Positions 23,733 through 36,835 are shown, counted from the first letter of the stretch. The stretch: 64,000 nt of DNA from Nocardioides aurantiacus (GCF_003752505.1 NZ_RKHO01000001.1:3996009-4060008); one strand, 5' to 3'. Translations and numbers: made by a program. Notes: generated by a model not told the origin, from the sequence alone.

Positions 23733-24661
23733 GCAGCCTCACGGCCCCGCTGACCGAGGACGTCTCGGCCGAGCCGCGCGCCCTGGCCGCCGACGCCGGC
23801 GCCGCCGCGGCGTACCTCGAGGCCGTGGCGCGCCACCGCACCCTCGGCGGCGAGGAGCTCGCCCGGGCCCTGGGCAGGGTGGCCACCGGCGTACGACGCG
23901 ACGTCATCACCACCATCCAGGGCGCCGGCCTCGGCCACGTCGGGGGCGACCTGTCGGTCACCGACATCCTGGTCACGGCCTACTGGCACACGCTCACGCT
24001 CGACCCGACCCGGCCCGACCTCCCCGGGCGCGACCGGTTCGTGCTGAGCAAGGGTCACTGCGCCGCCGCGCTCTACTCCACCCTCGCCTCGGCCGGGTTC
24101 TTCCCGCGGGCCGAGCTGGCGACCTTCGCGCAGCCGATGTCGCCGCTCAACGGCCACCCCAACCGGGTCAAGGTGCCCGGGGTGGAGACCAACACCGGGC
24201 CGCTGGGCCACGGCTTCCCGGTCGCCACCGGCTGCGCGCTCGGCGCCAAGCTCCTGGGCGAGGACTACCGCACCATCGTGGTCCTGGGCGACGGCGAGAT
24301 GCAGGAGGGCAGCAACTGGGAGGCCGCGATGACCGCCGCCCACTACGAGCTGCACGACCTGACCGCCGTCGTGGACCGCAACCGGCTGCAGCAGGGCGCC
24401 CGCACCGAGGACACCAAGACCCTCGAGCCGCTGCACGACAAGTGGACCAGCTTCGGCTGGGAGACGCGCCGCATCGACGGCCACGACCACCTCGCGCTCG
24501 TCGAGGCGATGGGTCCCTCCACCACGGGCAAGCCGGTCGCGATCGTCGCCGACACGGTCAAGGGCAAGGGCGTGTCCTTCATGGAGGACCGCGTCGAGTG
24601 GCACCACAAGGTCCCCACCGACGAGCAGGTCGTCGCCGCACTCGAGGAGCTCTCCGCATGA
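23729..24661 (+). CDS. Transketolase, N-terminal (thiamine-diphosphate-binding) subunit
   Basis: 310 residues, equal to the first half of transketolase. Visible features are GHVGGDLSVTDILVTAYW, the KGHCAAALYSTLA segment, TGPLGHGFPVATGCALG, and the ThDP/Mg motif VLGDGEMQEGSNWEAAM (GDG-x-n-N). The partner half is the next gene (ATGA overlap), so the active enzyme is a heteromer. Split transketolases serve specialised sugar routes, including apulose 4-phosphate cleavage in D-apiose use. The start ATG 23729 overlaps the stop of the isomerase gene. The role in this operon is to transfer a two-carbon or ketol unit from the phosphorylated sugar; the exact substrate is inferred. Confidence 0.9.
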   Translation: MSSLTAPLTEDVSAEPRALAADAGAAAAYLEAVARHRTLGGEELARALGRVATGVRRDVITTIQGAGLGHVGGDLSVTDILVTAYWHTLTLDPTRPDLPGRDRFVLSKGHCAAALYSTLASAGFFPRAELATFAQPMSPLNGHPNRVKVPGVETNTGPLGHGFPVATGCALGAKLLGEDYRTIVVLGDGEMQEGSNWEAAMTAAHYELHDLTAVVDRNRLQQGARTEDTKTLEPLHDKWTSFGWETRRIDGHDHLALVEAMGPSTTGKPVAIVADTVKGKGVSFMEDRVEWHHKVPTDEQVVAALEELSA

Positions 24662-25644
24662 CCGTCACCGACACCCCCGTCCAGGTCGGCAGCCCCGACC
24701 CGGCCGCCACCTTCGACTGCCGCCAGGACTTCGCCCAGGAGCTGGCCGCGCTGGCCCGCGAGGACGACCGCGTCGTGGCGGTCTGCAACGACTCGGTCGG
24801 GTCCAGCAACCTGACCGCGTTCCGCGAGGAGTTCCCCGACCGGCTCGTCAACGTCGGCATCGCCGAGCAGGACCTCGTCGGCGTCGGTGCGGGCCTGGCC
24901 AACGCCGGGCTGATCCCCTTCGTCTGCGCCGCCGCGCCGTTCCTCACCGGGCGGGCGACCGAGCAGATCAAGGCCGACGTGGCCTACAGCCAGCGGCACG
25001 TGGTGCTGTGCGGCCAGAGCCCGGGCATGGCCTACGGCGAGCTCGGCCCTACCCACCACTCGATCGAGGACCTGTCCTGGATGCGTGCGGTCGCCGGCCT
25101 GCCCGTCGTCGTGCCCGCCGACCCGCAGCAGACGCGGGCCGCGGTGCGCTGGGCGGCGCAGCTGGGCCGCGGGTCCTACCTGAGGATCCCGCGCTTCAAG
25201 GTGCCGGTGGTCTCCCAGGAGTCCGACGTCTTCGCGCCCGGCCGCGCCGTGGTGGTCCGCGAGGGCCACGACGTCACCCTCGTGGCCGTGGGCTCGATGG
25301 TCTCGCGGGCGGTGTGGGCCGCCGACGCGCTGGCCGCCGACGGGATCTCCGCACGCGTGCTCAACATGGCCTTCGTCGAGCCGCTCGACCGCGACGCCGT
25401 GCTGGCCGCGGCCCGCGAGACCGCGGGCATCGTGACCGTCGAGGAGGCCACCGTGAGCGGCGGGCTCGGCGCGGCCGTGGCCTCGGTCGTGGCGCAGGAG
25501 CACCCCTGCCCGATGCGGATCCTCGGCGTCGAGAACGCCTTCGCCCCCACCGGCAGCGCGAGCTTCCTGCTCGACCACTTCGGGCTCACCACCGAGGGCG
25601 TCGTCGCGGCGGCCCAGGACGTGGTCGGCCGTGCCCGCTCCTGA
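24658..25644 (+). CDS. Transketolase, C-terminal subunit
   Basis: 328 residues. The pyrimidine-binding half of transketolase, with RLVNVGIAEQDLVGVGAGLA carrying the catalytic Glu that activates the thiamine, AYGELGPTHHSIEDLSWMRA, and the C-terminal domain (VTLVAVGSMVSRAVWAAD, VTVEEATVSGGLGAAVA). It pairs with the preceding subunit. The ATG overlaps the upstream stop (ATGA), and the kinase gene starts 14 bases before its end. It is cytosolic. A dedicated pentose-phosphate transketolase would normally be one chain, so this pair is most likely specific to the operon's sugar. Confidence 0.9.
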   Translation: MTVTDTPVQVGSPDPAATFDCRQDFAQELAALAREDDRVVAVCNDSVGSSNLTAFREEFPDRLVNVGIAEQDLVGVGAGLANAGLIPFVCAAAPFLTGRATEQIKADVAYSQRHVVLCGQSPGMAYGELGPTHHSIEDLSWMRAVAGLPVVVPADPQQTRAAVRWAAQLGRGSYLRIPRFKVPVVSQESDVFAPGRAVVVREGHDVTLVAVGSMVSRAVWAADALAADGISARVLNMAFVEPLDRDAVLAAARETAGIVTVEEATVSGGLGAAVASVVAQEHPCPMRILGVENAFAPTGSASFLLDHFGLTTEGVVAAAQDVVGRARS

Positions 25645-27142
25645 CCTCCTCCTGGCCGTCGACCAGGGCACCGGCTCGACCAAGGCGATGCTGGTCGACC
25701 CGACCGGCGCCGTGGTCGCCGAGGCCTCGGTCGCGGTCGGCCAGGCCCACCCCCGCCCGGGGTGGGTCGAGCAGGACGGCGAGGAGATCTGGGCCAGCGT
25801 GCGCGGCAGCGTCGCCGCCTGCGTCGCCCCCGAGCACGCCGGCCGCGTGGCCGGGGTGGCGCTGAGCGTGCAGCGCGAGACGGTGCTGCTGTGGGACCGG
25901 GTCACCGGCACCCCCGTGGCCCCGGCGCTGAGCTGGCAGGACCAGCGCACCGGCGACCGGGCCGACCAGCTCGAGCGAGCCGGCCACGCCGACGTCGTAC
26001 GCGCCCGCACCGGTCTGCCGCTCGACCCGATGTTCTCCGCCCTGAAGGCACAGTGGCTGCTCGACGCGCACGACGCCGACCGGGCGCGGACCGGGTCGGG
26101 GCAGTGGTGCGTGGGCACGCTCGACGCCTGGCTGCTCGCCCGGCTGGCCGGCCCCGCCTCGGCGGAGGTCGTCACCGAGGTCGGCTGCGCCTCGCGCACC
26201 CAGCTGCTCGACATCGGCACCACCGCCTGGGACCCCCAGCTGCTCGACCTGTTCGGCGTCCCCGCCGCCGCGCTGCCGCGCGTGGTCGGCTCGACCGGGC
26301 CGTTCGCGCCCGTCGCCGACCTCGCCCCGCTGCCCGACGGCACCCCGGTGCTGGCCGTGATGGCCGACTCCCACGCCGCGCTGTTCGCCCACGCGGGCTG
26401 GCGGCCCGGACTCGTCAAGGCGACCTACGGCACCGGCTCCTCGGTGATGGCTCTCGGCCCGCGCGCCTCCTCGGCCTCGGGGGTCTGCGCCACCGTCGCC
26501 TGGCGCTGCGGCGACGAGACCGCCCTCGCCCTGGAGGCCAACATCCGCTCCACCGGCCGCACCCTGACCTGGCTGGCCGACCTGCTCGACGTCGACGTCG
26601 ACGTGCTGTTCACCGAGGCCGCGGCGACCCCGGACAGCGACGGCGTCACCCTGGTCCCGGCGTTCGGCGGCCTCGGCGCCCCGTGGTGGGACCGCGACGC
26701 CGTCCCCGTGCTGAGCGGCCTCTCGCTCGGCACCCGTCGACCCCAGCTCGCCCGTGCCGCGCTGGAGTCCATCGCGCTCCAGGTCGACGACGCCGTCACC
26801 GCCTTCGCCGAGGTCACCGGACCCCTGGCCGAGCTCGCCGGCGACGGCGGCATGACCCGCTCGACCGCCCTGATGCAGCTCCAGGCCGACGTCACCGGCC
26901 TGCCCGTCCGGGTCGGCCGCACCGCCAACCTCTCCGCGCTCGGGGTGGCCCACCTCGCCGGGCTCGGCCTCGGCTGGTGGACGTGGTCCGAGCTCGAGGA
27001 CGGCCTCGGCGCACCCGAGCCCGCGGCCTACCTCCCCGGCGCGGACGACCAGCGCTCGTCCCGGCGTACGACGTGGGCGCGCGAGGTCGCGCGATCCCGC
27101 TTCCGCAGCCCCCGCCACCTCACCTCGAAGGCGACCCCATGA
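25631..27142 (+). CDS. FGGY-family carbohydrate kinase (apulose kinase candidate)
   Basis: 503 residues, the usual FGGY length. N-terminal phosphate-1 motif LAVDQGTGSTKAMLVD, ALSWQDQRTGDRA, and C-terminal domain LVKATYGTGSSVMALG with LVPAFGGLGAPWWD (adenosine-binding region) and AGDGGMTRSTALMQLQAD. Glycerol-kinase-like in overall pattern. It phosphorylates the isomerised sugar before the transketolase step. The GTG start lies inside the transketolase C gene, and its stop overlaps the DUF2291 ATG. In the apiose scheme the product would be D-apulose 4-phosphate; xylulose, erythrulose or glycerol-type substrates cannot be excluded from sequence alone. Confidence 0.9.
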   Translation: MPAPDLLLAVDQGTGSTKAMLVDPTGAVVAEASVAVGQAHPRPGWVEQDGEEIWASVRGSVAACVAPEHAGRVAGVALSVQRETVLLWDRVTGTPVAPALSWQDQRTGDRADQLERAGHADVVRARTGLPLDPMFSALKAQWLLDAHDADRARTGSGQWCVGTLDAWLLARLAGPASAEVVTEVGCASRTQLLDIGTTAWDPQLLDLFGVPAAALPRVVGSTGPFAPVADLAPLPDGTPVLAVMADSHAALFAHAGWRPGLVKATYGTGSSVMALGPRASSASGVCATVAWRCGDETALALEANIRSTGRTLTWLADLLDVDVDVLFTEAAATPDSDGVTLVPAFGGLGAPWWDRDAVPVLSGLSLGTRRPQLARAALESIALQVDDAVTAFAEVTGPLAELAGDGGMTRSTALMQLQADVTGLPVRVGRTANLSALGVAHLAGLGLGWWTWSELEDGLGAPEPAAYLPGADDQRSSRRTTWAREVARSRFRSPRHLTSKATP

Positions 27143-27854
27143 CCGACACCCAGGCCGACACCCAGGCCGGCACCCGGAACGACTCCCGGAACGACACCCG
27201 GGCCGGCACCCGCCCCGGCACCGGGCGCCGCGCGCCCCGTCCCCGCCACGTCGTCCTCGCGCTGCTCGTGCTGCTGGTGGTGGCGATGGTGCTCTCCACC
27301 GACTTCCGCTCCGCCTCGGCGCCGGTGCCCGGCGCGGCCGAGGAGTTCGACGCCGCGGCCTTCGGCGGCGAGCAGTACGCCGACCAGATCAAGCCCGCGA
27401 TCGAGGAGGACCCGGTCGAGCTCACCACGCTGGTGCCGATGCTGCTCGACGACCCGGAGGCGGCCGGCGTGGAGTACGGCAACCGCGAGGGCAGCTCCTC
27501 GCCCTACACCTACGCCGTCACCTTCACCGGCACCGCCGCGAAGGCCGAGGGCGGCCTGATGGACGTGGAGGTCGACGGGCTGCCGGGCGACGTCCGCGTC
27601 TCGGTGCAGGTCGGCCCCGCCATCAACGGCACCACCCTGCGCGACGTGACCGGCACGGTGAAGTTCAACGACTTCGTCAACCAGGTCGAGTACGCCGACG
27701 CGGCGACCGCGCTCAACCAGGAGATGAAGGCCGACCTGCTCGACGGCCTCGACGTCGCCGCCCTGGCCGGCCAGGAGGTCACCGTCGTCGGCGCCATCGG
27801 GCCGCTGAACCCCGAGGTGCTGATCGTGACCCCGGTGTCGCTGGAGCCCGCGTC

Positions 27855-27858
<4 letters not shown>
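27139..27858 (+). CDS. DUF2291 family membrane-anchored protein of sugar ABC operon
   Basis: 239 residues. A Thr/Asp/Arg-rich repetitive N-terminus (TQADTQAGTRNDSRNDTRAG at ~4-23), one membrane helix (HVVLALLVLLVVAMVLS, ~36-52), and an extracytoplasmic domain with FGGEQYADQIKPAIEED and VGPAINGTTLRDVTGTVKFN that matches the DUF2291 pattern. This family accompanies ribose-type ABC importers and probably helps the transporter at the outer face. The ATG overlaps the kinase stop and its own stop overlaps the ATPase GTG (GTGA). The molecular role is not established. Confidence 0.82.
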
Positions 27859-31635
<3,777 letters not shown>

Positions 31636-31641
31636 CCCCGA

Positions 31642-31680
31642 GGTGCGGGCGGGACCCGGTTGCCCGGTCCCGCCCGCACC
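31642..31680 (+). terminator. Terminator after the sugar-binding protein gene
   Basis: GGTGCGGGCGGGACC pairs perfectly with GGTCCCGCCCGCACC (15 pairs, 9-base loop). It starts 6 bases after the binding-protein stop and separates the operon from its regulator gene. Confidence 0.8.
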
Positions 31681-31748
31681 GCCCGTCCGTCCTGTCCCCG
31701 GTCGGTCCGACCGCGCCGGTGGCGCCCCGGACGCGAGAGGATCCCCCC

Positions 31749-32717
31749 ATGACCGCCGCCCGGACCACCGCCGACCGCGACCGGCTCCGGCTGCTGACGC
31801 GGGTCGCGCGGCTCTACCACGAGAAGGGCGTGCGGCAGCCCGAGATCGCGGCCCAGCTCAACCTCTCCCAGCCGCGGGTCTCGCGGCTGCTCAAGGAGGC
31901 CGTCGAGCGCGGCATCGTCCGCACTGTCGTGATCCCCCCGGCCGGTGTCCACGCCGACGTCGAGCAGGCCCTGGCGGAGAAGTACGCGCTGCGCGACGTC
32001 GTGGTGGTCGACGTGGAGAGCGGCAGCGGCGACGTCACCAACGCGTTGGGGTCCGGCGCCGCGGCGTACCTCGACACCACGCTGATCGGCGGCGACGTCA
32101 TCGGCGTCTCCTCCTGGAGCGCCACCCTGCTCGCCGCCGTGCAGGTGATGCGGCCCAAGCGCACCCAGGTCGCCGACACCGTCGTGCAGGTCGTCGGCGG
32201 CGTCGGCAGCCCCGAGGTCCAGATGCAGGCCACCCGGCTGACCGGACGGCTGGCCGAGCTGACCGGCGCCGACCCCGTCTTCATCCCCTCGCCCGGACTG
32301 GTCGGCTCGCCCGCCCTGCAGCAGGCGCTGATGGAGGACCCCGGCGTACGCGCCGTCCACGACCTCTGGTCGCAGCTGACCGTGCTGCTCGTCGGCATCG
32401 GCACCCTCGAGCCCTCGCCCCTGCTGCGCCGCAGCGGCAACAGCCTCGGTGCCGACGAGCAGGAGGACCTGCGTCGCGCCGGCGCCGTCGGCGACGTGTG
32501 CCTGCGCTACTTCGACGGCGAGGGCGCGGCCGTGGAGTCCGGCTTCGACCAGCGCATCGTCGGCATCGACCGCGCCGACCTGCTCCGCGTCCCCCGCCGC
32601 ATCGGCGTCGCCGGCGGCCGGGACAAGGCCGAGGCCATCCGCGCCGCCGCCCTCGGAGGGTGGGTCAACATCCTCATCACCGACCTCGGCGTCGCCACCC
32701 AGCTCGTCCGCGACTGA
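31749..32717 (+). CDS. SorC/DeoR-type sugar-binding transcriptional regulator
   Basis: 322 residues. An N-terminal helix-turn-helix (LYHEKGVRQPEIAAQLNLSQ then PRVSRLLKEAVERGIV at ~24-58), then a large C-terminal sugar-phosphate-binding domain of the SorC family (VIGVSSWSATLLAAVQ, TVVQVVGGVGSPEVQMQ, DRADLLRVPRRIGVAGG). Such repressors sense a phosphorylated sugar intermediate. It follows the operon in the same direction behind a terminator and very likely controls the promoter at 22672. ATG 31749 is chosen; an open frame back to 31632 has no support. Confidence 0.9.
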   Translation: MTAARTTADRDRLRLLTRVARLYHEKGVRQPEIAAQLNLSQPRVSRLLKEAVERGIVRTVVIPPAGVHADVEQALAEKYALRDVVVVDVESGSGDVTNALGSGAAAYLDTTLIGGDVIGVSSWSATLLAAVQVMRPKRTQVADTVVQVVGGVGSPEVQMQATRLTGRLAELTGADPVFIPSPGLVGSPALQQALMEDPGVRAVHDLWSQLTVLLVGIGTLEPSPLLRRSGNSLGADEQEDLRRAGAVGDVCLRYFDGEGAAVESGFDQRIVGIDRADLLRVPRRIGVAGGRDKAEAIRAAALGGWVNILITDLGVATQLVRD

Positions 32718-32857
32718 ACGGCCGGGTGCCCCACCGCCCCGTCCCCCGTACGTCGGGCCGGGAACAAATCGTCGAAGGTTGACCTTGTGCAACTGTCGCA
32801 ACGCCGCGGCCGCCTCAGCACGACCAGACGACCCGACGGAAGAGCACCCCCTTGTTC

Positions 32858-34342
32858 ATGGCACGCACCGCCCGACGCCCGGCCCCTCGCAACGGCCGAC
32901 GCACCGACTACCGCGTCACCTTCGTGGTGCTGTGCGCGGGCGTCAGCTCCTTCTCGCTGCTGCAGTCGATGGTCACGCCCGTCCTGCCGACCATCGAGGC
33001 CGCGCTCGACACCGACCAGGCGACGGTGACGTGGGTGCTGACGGCGTACCTGCTCTCCGCCTCGGTCTTCACCCCGATCATCGGCCGCGTCGGCGACAAG
33101 GTCGGCAAGGAGCGGATGCTCGTCGTGGCGCTGCTCGCGCTGGCCGTGGGCTCGCTGCTCGCGGCGGTCGCCCCCAGCGTCGGCGTGCTGATCGCCGCCC
33201 GCGCCATCCAGGGCGTCGGCGGCGGCGTGCTGCCGCTGACCTTCGGCATCATCAGGGACGAGTTCCCGCGCGACAAGGTCGCCGGGGCCGTCGGCACGTC
33301 GGCCGCGCTGCTCGCCGTCGGCGGCGGGTTCGGCCTCGTGCTGGCCGGGCCGATCGTGGAGGCGCTGAGCTACCACTGGCTGTTCTGGCTGCCGATGATC
33401 ATGACCCTGCTGGCCGCCGCGGCCGCGCACCTGTTCGTGCCCGAGTCGCCCGAGCGCCAGCCCGGCCGGATCAACGTCACCAGCGCGCTGCTGATGTCGA
33501 CCTGGCTGGTCACGCTGCTCCTCGCCGTGAGCCAGGGCAGCTCGTGGGGCTGGGGCTCGCCGATCACGGTGGGCCTGTTCGTCGCCACCGTCGTCGTCCT
33601 CCCGACCTGGGTGTACGCCGAGGCGCACAGCGACTCGCCCCTGGTCGACATGACCATGATGCGGATCCCGACGGTGTGGACGGTCAACCTCGTCGCGCTG
33701 CTGTTCGGGATGGGGATGTACAGCATGTTCGCCTTCGTCCCGCAGTTCCTGCAGACCCCGGGCGAGCTCACCGGCTACGGCTTCGGCGCGAGCGTCACCC
33801 AGTCGGGCCTGATGCTGCTGCCGCAGACGATGGCGACCTTCCTGGTCGGCCTCTGGTCGGGCCGCCTCGCCGCCCGGTTCGGCTCCAAGGCCGTGCTGGT
33901 CGCCGGCGCCACCCTGACCTCGATGGGCATGCTCGGCATCGTGCTGTTCCACGACCACGTCTGGCAGCTCGTCGCCGAGTCGACCGTCCTCGGCCTCGGC
34001 TTCGGCCTGGCCTTCGCGGCGCTGTCCAACCTGATCGTCGACGCCGTCCCGCAGTCGCAGACCGGCGTCGCCAGCGGCATGAACGCCAACATCCGCACCG
34101 TCGGCGGCGCCCTCGGCAGCGCCGTCCTGGCCAGCGTCGTCACCGCCGGCGCCCGGCCCGACGGCCTCCCGGTCGAGGCCGGCTACGCCCACGGCTTCTC
34201 GGTCCTGGTCGTCACCTCGGCCCTCGCGGCGCTCGTCGCGGTGTTCGTGCCGGTGGTCCGGGTCGCCACCCGGTCGACCGCCGACGCCGACCTCGACGAG
34301 GCCGTCCCCGCCGCCGACCCCGTGCCGGTCGCCGCGCGCTGA
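32858..34342 (+). CDS. MFS transporter, DHA2-like drug/metabolite exporter
   Basis: 494 residues, about 14 membrane helices. Motif A-like GRVGDKVGKERMLVV after helix 2, ARAIQGVGGGVLPLTFGII in helix 4 (drug:H+ antiporter motif C-like region), LVLAGPIVEALSYHWLFWLP and the second-half GRLAARFGSKAVLV. It belongs to the 14-helix DHA2 exporter family. ATG 32858 is preferred, with an upstream TTG at 32852 also possible; GGAAGAG lies ahead. It is separated by about 140 bases from the SorC-type gene, so a link with the sugar operon is not implied. The substrate is unknown. Confidence 0.88.
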   Translation: MARTARRPAPRNGRRTDYRVTFVVLCAGVSSFSLLQSMVTPVLPTIEAALDTDQATVTWVLTAYLLSASVFTPIIGRVGDKVGKERMLVVALLALAVGSLLAAVAPSVGVLIAARAIQGVGGGVLPLTFGIIRDEFPRDKVAGAVGTSAALLAVGGGFGLVLAGPIVEALSYHWLFWLPMIMTLLAAAAAHLFVPESPERQPGRINVTSALLMSTWLVTLLLAVSQGSSWGWGSPITVGLFVATVVVLPTWVYAEAHSDSPLVDMTMMRIPTVWTVNLVALLFGMGMYSMFAFVPQFLQTPGELTGYGFGASVTQSGLMLLPQTMATFLVGLWSGRLAARFGSKAVLVAGATLTSMGMLGIVLFHDHVWQLVAESTVLGLGFGLAFAALSNLIVDAVPQSQTGVASGMNANIRTVGGALGSAVLASVVTAGARPDGLPVEAGYAHGFSVLVVTSALAALVAVFVPVVRVATRSTADADLDEAVPAADPVPVAAR

Positions 34343-34352
34343 GCGGCGTACG

Positions 34353-34580
34353 TCAGACGAAGGCGCCGACCACCAGCAGCGCCAGGAGCAGCAGCGGCAG
34401 GGTGAGCGCCGAGGCGACGAGGCCGGTGCCGAGGTGGCGCGCCGTCCCGGGGAGGAACAGCAGCAGGCCCAGTGCCGGACCGGCCACCCACGCCACCCAG
34501 GCGGCGGTGTCGGAGAGCCCCAGGGCGTACGGCACCACCCAGGTCGCGAGCGCCCACGAGACGCGAGGGGAGTCCCCCAC
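34353..34580 (-). CDS. Small membrane protein, hypothetical
   Basis: About 75 residues with two to three hydrophobic segments (WVVPYALGLSDTAAW, VAGPALGLLLFLPG, LTLPLLLLALLVVGAFV). No family recognised. GTG codons at 34580 and 34583 are the likely starts. It converges with the MFS gene and diverges from the isochorismatase gene 45 bases away. Function unknown. Confidence 0.55.
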   Translation of the reverse strand: MGDSPRVSWALATWVVPYALGLSDTAAWVAWVAGPALGLLLFLPGTARHLGTGLVASALTLPLLLLALLVVGAFV

Positions 34581-34613
34581 CACGAGCGGACCCGTCCTGT
34601 CCGCAGCCCGTCC

Positions 34614-34619
34614 TACCGT
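34614..34619 (+). promoter_or_regulatory. -10 box of leaderless isochorismatase-like gene
   Basis: TACCGT, six bases, ATG 34626. Confidence 0.5.
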
Positions 34620-34625
34620 GGGGCC

Positions 34626-35186
34626 ATGACCACGCTGACCGACCGCCCCGCCACCGCCCTGCTCGTGATCGACGTCCAGCAGGACGTCATGGAGGGGGCG
34701 CAGGACCGCGACTCCGTCATCGGCAACATCGCGGGCCTCGTCGACCGCGCCCGCGCCGAGGACGTGCCGGTCGTGTTCGTCGCCCACGCCGACGAGGGGA
34801 TGCCGCGCGACAGCGACGCGTGGCAGTACGTCCCCGAGCTCCAGCGCGCCGACGCCGAGCCGCTCGTGCACAAGGGCTACGGCGACTCCTTCGAGGACAC
34901 CGACCTCGAGGACGTCCTCGCCGCCCGCGGGGTGGGCCGCCTCGTCGTCACCGGCGCCGCGAGCGACGCCTGCATCCGCTCGACCCTCCACGGCGCCCTG
35001 GCCCGGGGGTACGACGTGACGCTGGTCGCCGACGCGCACACCACCCAGGACACCACCGAGTGGGGCAACATCGCGCCGGCCGACATCATCCGGTTCACCA
35101 ACCTCTACTGGGGCTTCACCGGGGCGCCGGGCCGCACCACCGCCGTGGTGCCGACCGCCGAGGTCGCCTTCGCGCCGCAGTCGTGA
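34626..35186 (+). CDS. Cysteine hydrolase, isochorismatase family
   Basis: 186 residues. The Asp of the catalytic triad is in LLVIDVQQDVM (Asp17), the Lys in PLVHKGYGDSFEDT (~80), and the Cys in GAASDACIRSTLHGALARG (~118). A Val-Thr-Gly-Ala cis-peptide motif precedes the Cys. This is the nicotinamidase/isochorismatase-type amidohydrolase fold, soluble and cytosolic. It is usually an amidase or ether-hydrolase; nicotinamidase would require metal-binding Asp-His-His residues that I do not see clearly. Monocistronic, leaderless start. Confidence 0.9.
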   Translation: MTTLTDRPATALLVIDVQQDVMEGAQDRDSVIGNIAGLVDRARAEDVPVVFVAHADEGMPRDSDAWQYVPELQRADAEPLVHKGYGDSFEDTDLEDVLAARGVGRLVVTGAASDACIRSTLHGALARGYDVTLVADAHTTQDTTEWGNIAPADIIRFTNLYWGFTGAPGRTTAVVPTAEVAFAPQS

Positions 35187-35239
35187 GGCTGAGGGGGCGC
35201 CAGGGCGCCCGCTGAGGCACACGACTCGGGCGGGTGGGC

Positions 35240-35983
35240 CTAGTCGTCGTGCGGCTCCCGCGGGTGGCGGCGGTCCCGGAGCCGGCGCGCGGGCCGGGCG
35301 CGGTCGGCCAGCCGCCGGTAGCGGGTCCGCGCCGCCACCGTGCGCGACCAGGCGTCGGCGTCGGGCAGCATCCAGCCGCGCCGGCGGGCGAGCAGCACCA
35401 GTCCGGCGCCCACGGCGAGGGCGACCAGCGAGCCCGCCACGGGGTAGCCGACCGCCGTGGCGGTGACCTGCGTCCCGGCCGCGGCGATCGCGGAGGTGGC
35501 GTACAGCGTGCCGCCGCCCAGGATCCCCGGCACGCGTCGCAGGACCACGTCGCGCACCAGCCCGCCGCCCGTCGCGGTGATGGTGCCGAGCAGGATCGCG
35601 GGCAGCCAGCCGAGGCCGACGTCGAGCGTCCGCTGCGCGCCCACCGAGGCCCAGCAGCCGAGCGCGACGGCGTCGACGACCGGCCAGGTGCCGTCCCAGG
35701 CGCGGCCCTCGACGCGGACGACGTAGGCGATGGCGGCGCCGGCGAGCGCCGTGAGGAGGTACGTCGGGTCGGTCAGCGCCACCGGTGGGCCGGCCTGCAG
35801 CAGGGTGTCGCGGATCAGCCCGCCGCCCAGGCCGGTCAGCGTCGCCAGCACCACGAACCCGATCGGGTCGAGCCGCTCGCGCCGGGCGATCACCCCGCCG
35901 AGGACGGCGTTGGCCAGGACGCCGGTGAGGTCGAGGACGCGGAAGATCTCGCTGACCGCCTGGTCGTCCACCGCCACGTCCAT
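35240..35983 (-). CDS. TRIC-type cation channel family protein (UPF0126)
   Basis: 247 residues, seven hydrophobic segments. The two UPF0126 repeats are seen through duplicated GGGxxRD motifs: LTGLGGGLIRDTLLQ (~50-65) and ITATGGGLVRDVVLRR (~135-150). The family contains bacterial trimeric intracellular cation (TRIC) channels in the cytoplasmic membrane. The C-terminus is an Arg/His-rich tail of about 35 residues. The ATG at 35983 has a weak TAGGCA box six bases upstream. It diverges from the reductase gene at 36089. Confidence 0.9.
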   Translation of the reverse strand: MDVAVDDQAVSEIFRVLDLTGVLANAVLGGVIARRERLDPIGFVVLATLTGLGGGLIRDTLLQAGPPVALTDPTYLLTALAGAAIAYVVRVEGRAWDGTWPVVDAVALGCWASVGAQRTLDVGLGWLPAILLGTITATGGGLVRDVVLRRVPGILGGGTLYATSAIAAAGTQVTATAVGYPVAGSLVALAVGAGLVLLARRRGWMLPDADAWSRTVAARTRYRRLADRARPARRLRDRRHPREPHDD

Positions 35984-36075
35984 GCCCCGTGCCTACCGTG
36001 TCGCGGGCCGCGCCGCCACCGGGTGGTCGCGGCGGGACGGTCCGGTCACCCGCTCGGGTGTAGCCATCCCCGACC

Positions 36076-36081
36076 TATGTT
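36076..36081 (+). promoter_or_regulatory. -10 box of leaderless RibD-like gene
   Basis: TATGTT, seven bases, then GTG 36089. The box overlaps the alternative ATG at 36077, favouring the GTG. Confidence 0.45.
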
Positions 36082-36088
36082 GTGCGGC

Positions 36089-36835
36089 GTGGAGATCATC
36101 TTCGGCCCCGAGCGCGGCCCCGTGGCCGTCGACGACCTGCCGCGGCACTACCCGTGGCCCGAGCGCGACGGGGCGGCGTACGTCCGGGCGATGATGGTCT
36201 GCACCCTCGACGGTGCCGCCGCCGGCGCCGACGGGCTGAGCGGCTCGATCTCCGGCGACGCCGACGGCGAGGTCTTCGTGGCCGTACGCCGCTTCGCCGA
36301 CGCCGTCCTCGTCGGCGGCGGGACGCTGAAGTCCGAGGAGTACGGCGCCCTCCGCAGCACCGCCGACGACGCGGAGCGCCGGGTCGCCGCCGGCCAGGCC
36401 GAGGCCCCGGTGATCGCGGTCGTGTCCGGCTCGCTCGACCTGCCGCTGGGCGAGGACGGGTTCACCGGCTCCACCCGGCGACCGCTCGTGTTCACCACCG
36501 CCGACCCCGACCCCGAGCGGCTGGCCGCGGTGCGGGAGCGGTGCGAGGTGGTCCATGCCGACGGCGCAGAGGTCGAGGTCTCGTGGGTGATCGACCGGCT
36601 CGTGGAGCGCGGGCTGTGGCGGATCGTCTGCGAGGGCGGCCCCACGCTGCTGCGCGACGCCGCCGACCAGGGTCGGCTCGACGAGGCCGACCTGACCTTC
36701 TCGCCGATGCTGGTGGGCACCGCCTCGACGCCCGACACCGAGCTGCTGGGCGACCCGCGGTCCTTCGCGCTGACCCAGGTGATCGCGGCCGAGGAGTTCC
36801 TGATGGCCCGCTACACCCGTCGGGACGTCGCGTGA
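36089..36835 (+). CDS. RibD C-terminal-like pyrimidine reductase family protein
   Basis: 248 residues. Dihydrofolate-reductase-like fold of the RibD C-terminal family: MMVCTLDGAAAGADGLSGSI, DADGEVFVAVRRFADAVLVGGGTLKSE (NADPH site, written in part) and RIVCEGGPTLLRDAADQGRLD. Stand-alone members in actinobacteria are annotated as pyrimidine reductases of riboflavin synthesis, but their true substrate is often untested. The start GTG 36089 is chosen by the TATGTT box, with ATG 36077 possible. Its stop overlaps the GTG of the DHPS-like gene (GTGA), so the two work from one transcript. Confidence 0.85.
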   Translation: MEIIFGPERGPVAVDDLPRHYPWPERDGAAYVRAMMVCTLDGAAAGADGLSGSISGDADGEVFVAVRRFADAVLVGGGTLKSEEYGALRSTADDAERRVAAGQAEAPVIAVVSGSLDLPLGEDGFTGSTRRPLVFTTADPDPERLAAVRERCEVVHADGAEVEVSWVIDRLVERGLWRIVCEGGPTLLRDAADQGRLDEADLTFSPMLVGTASTPDTELLGDPRSFALTQVIAAEEFLMARYTRRDVA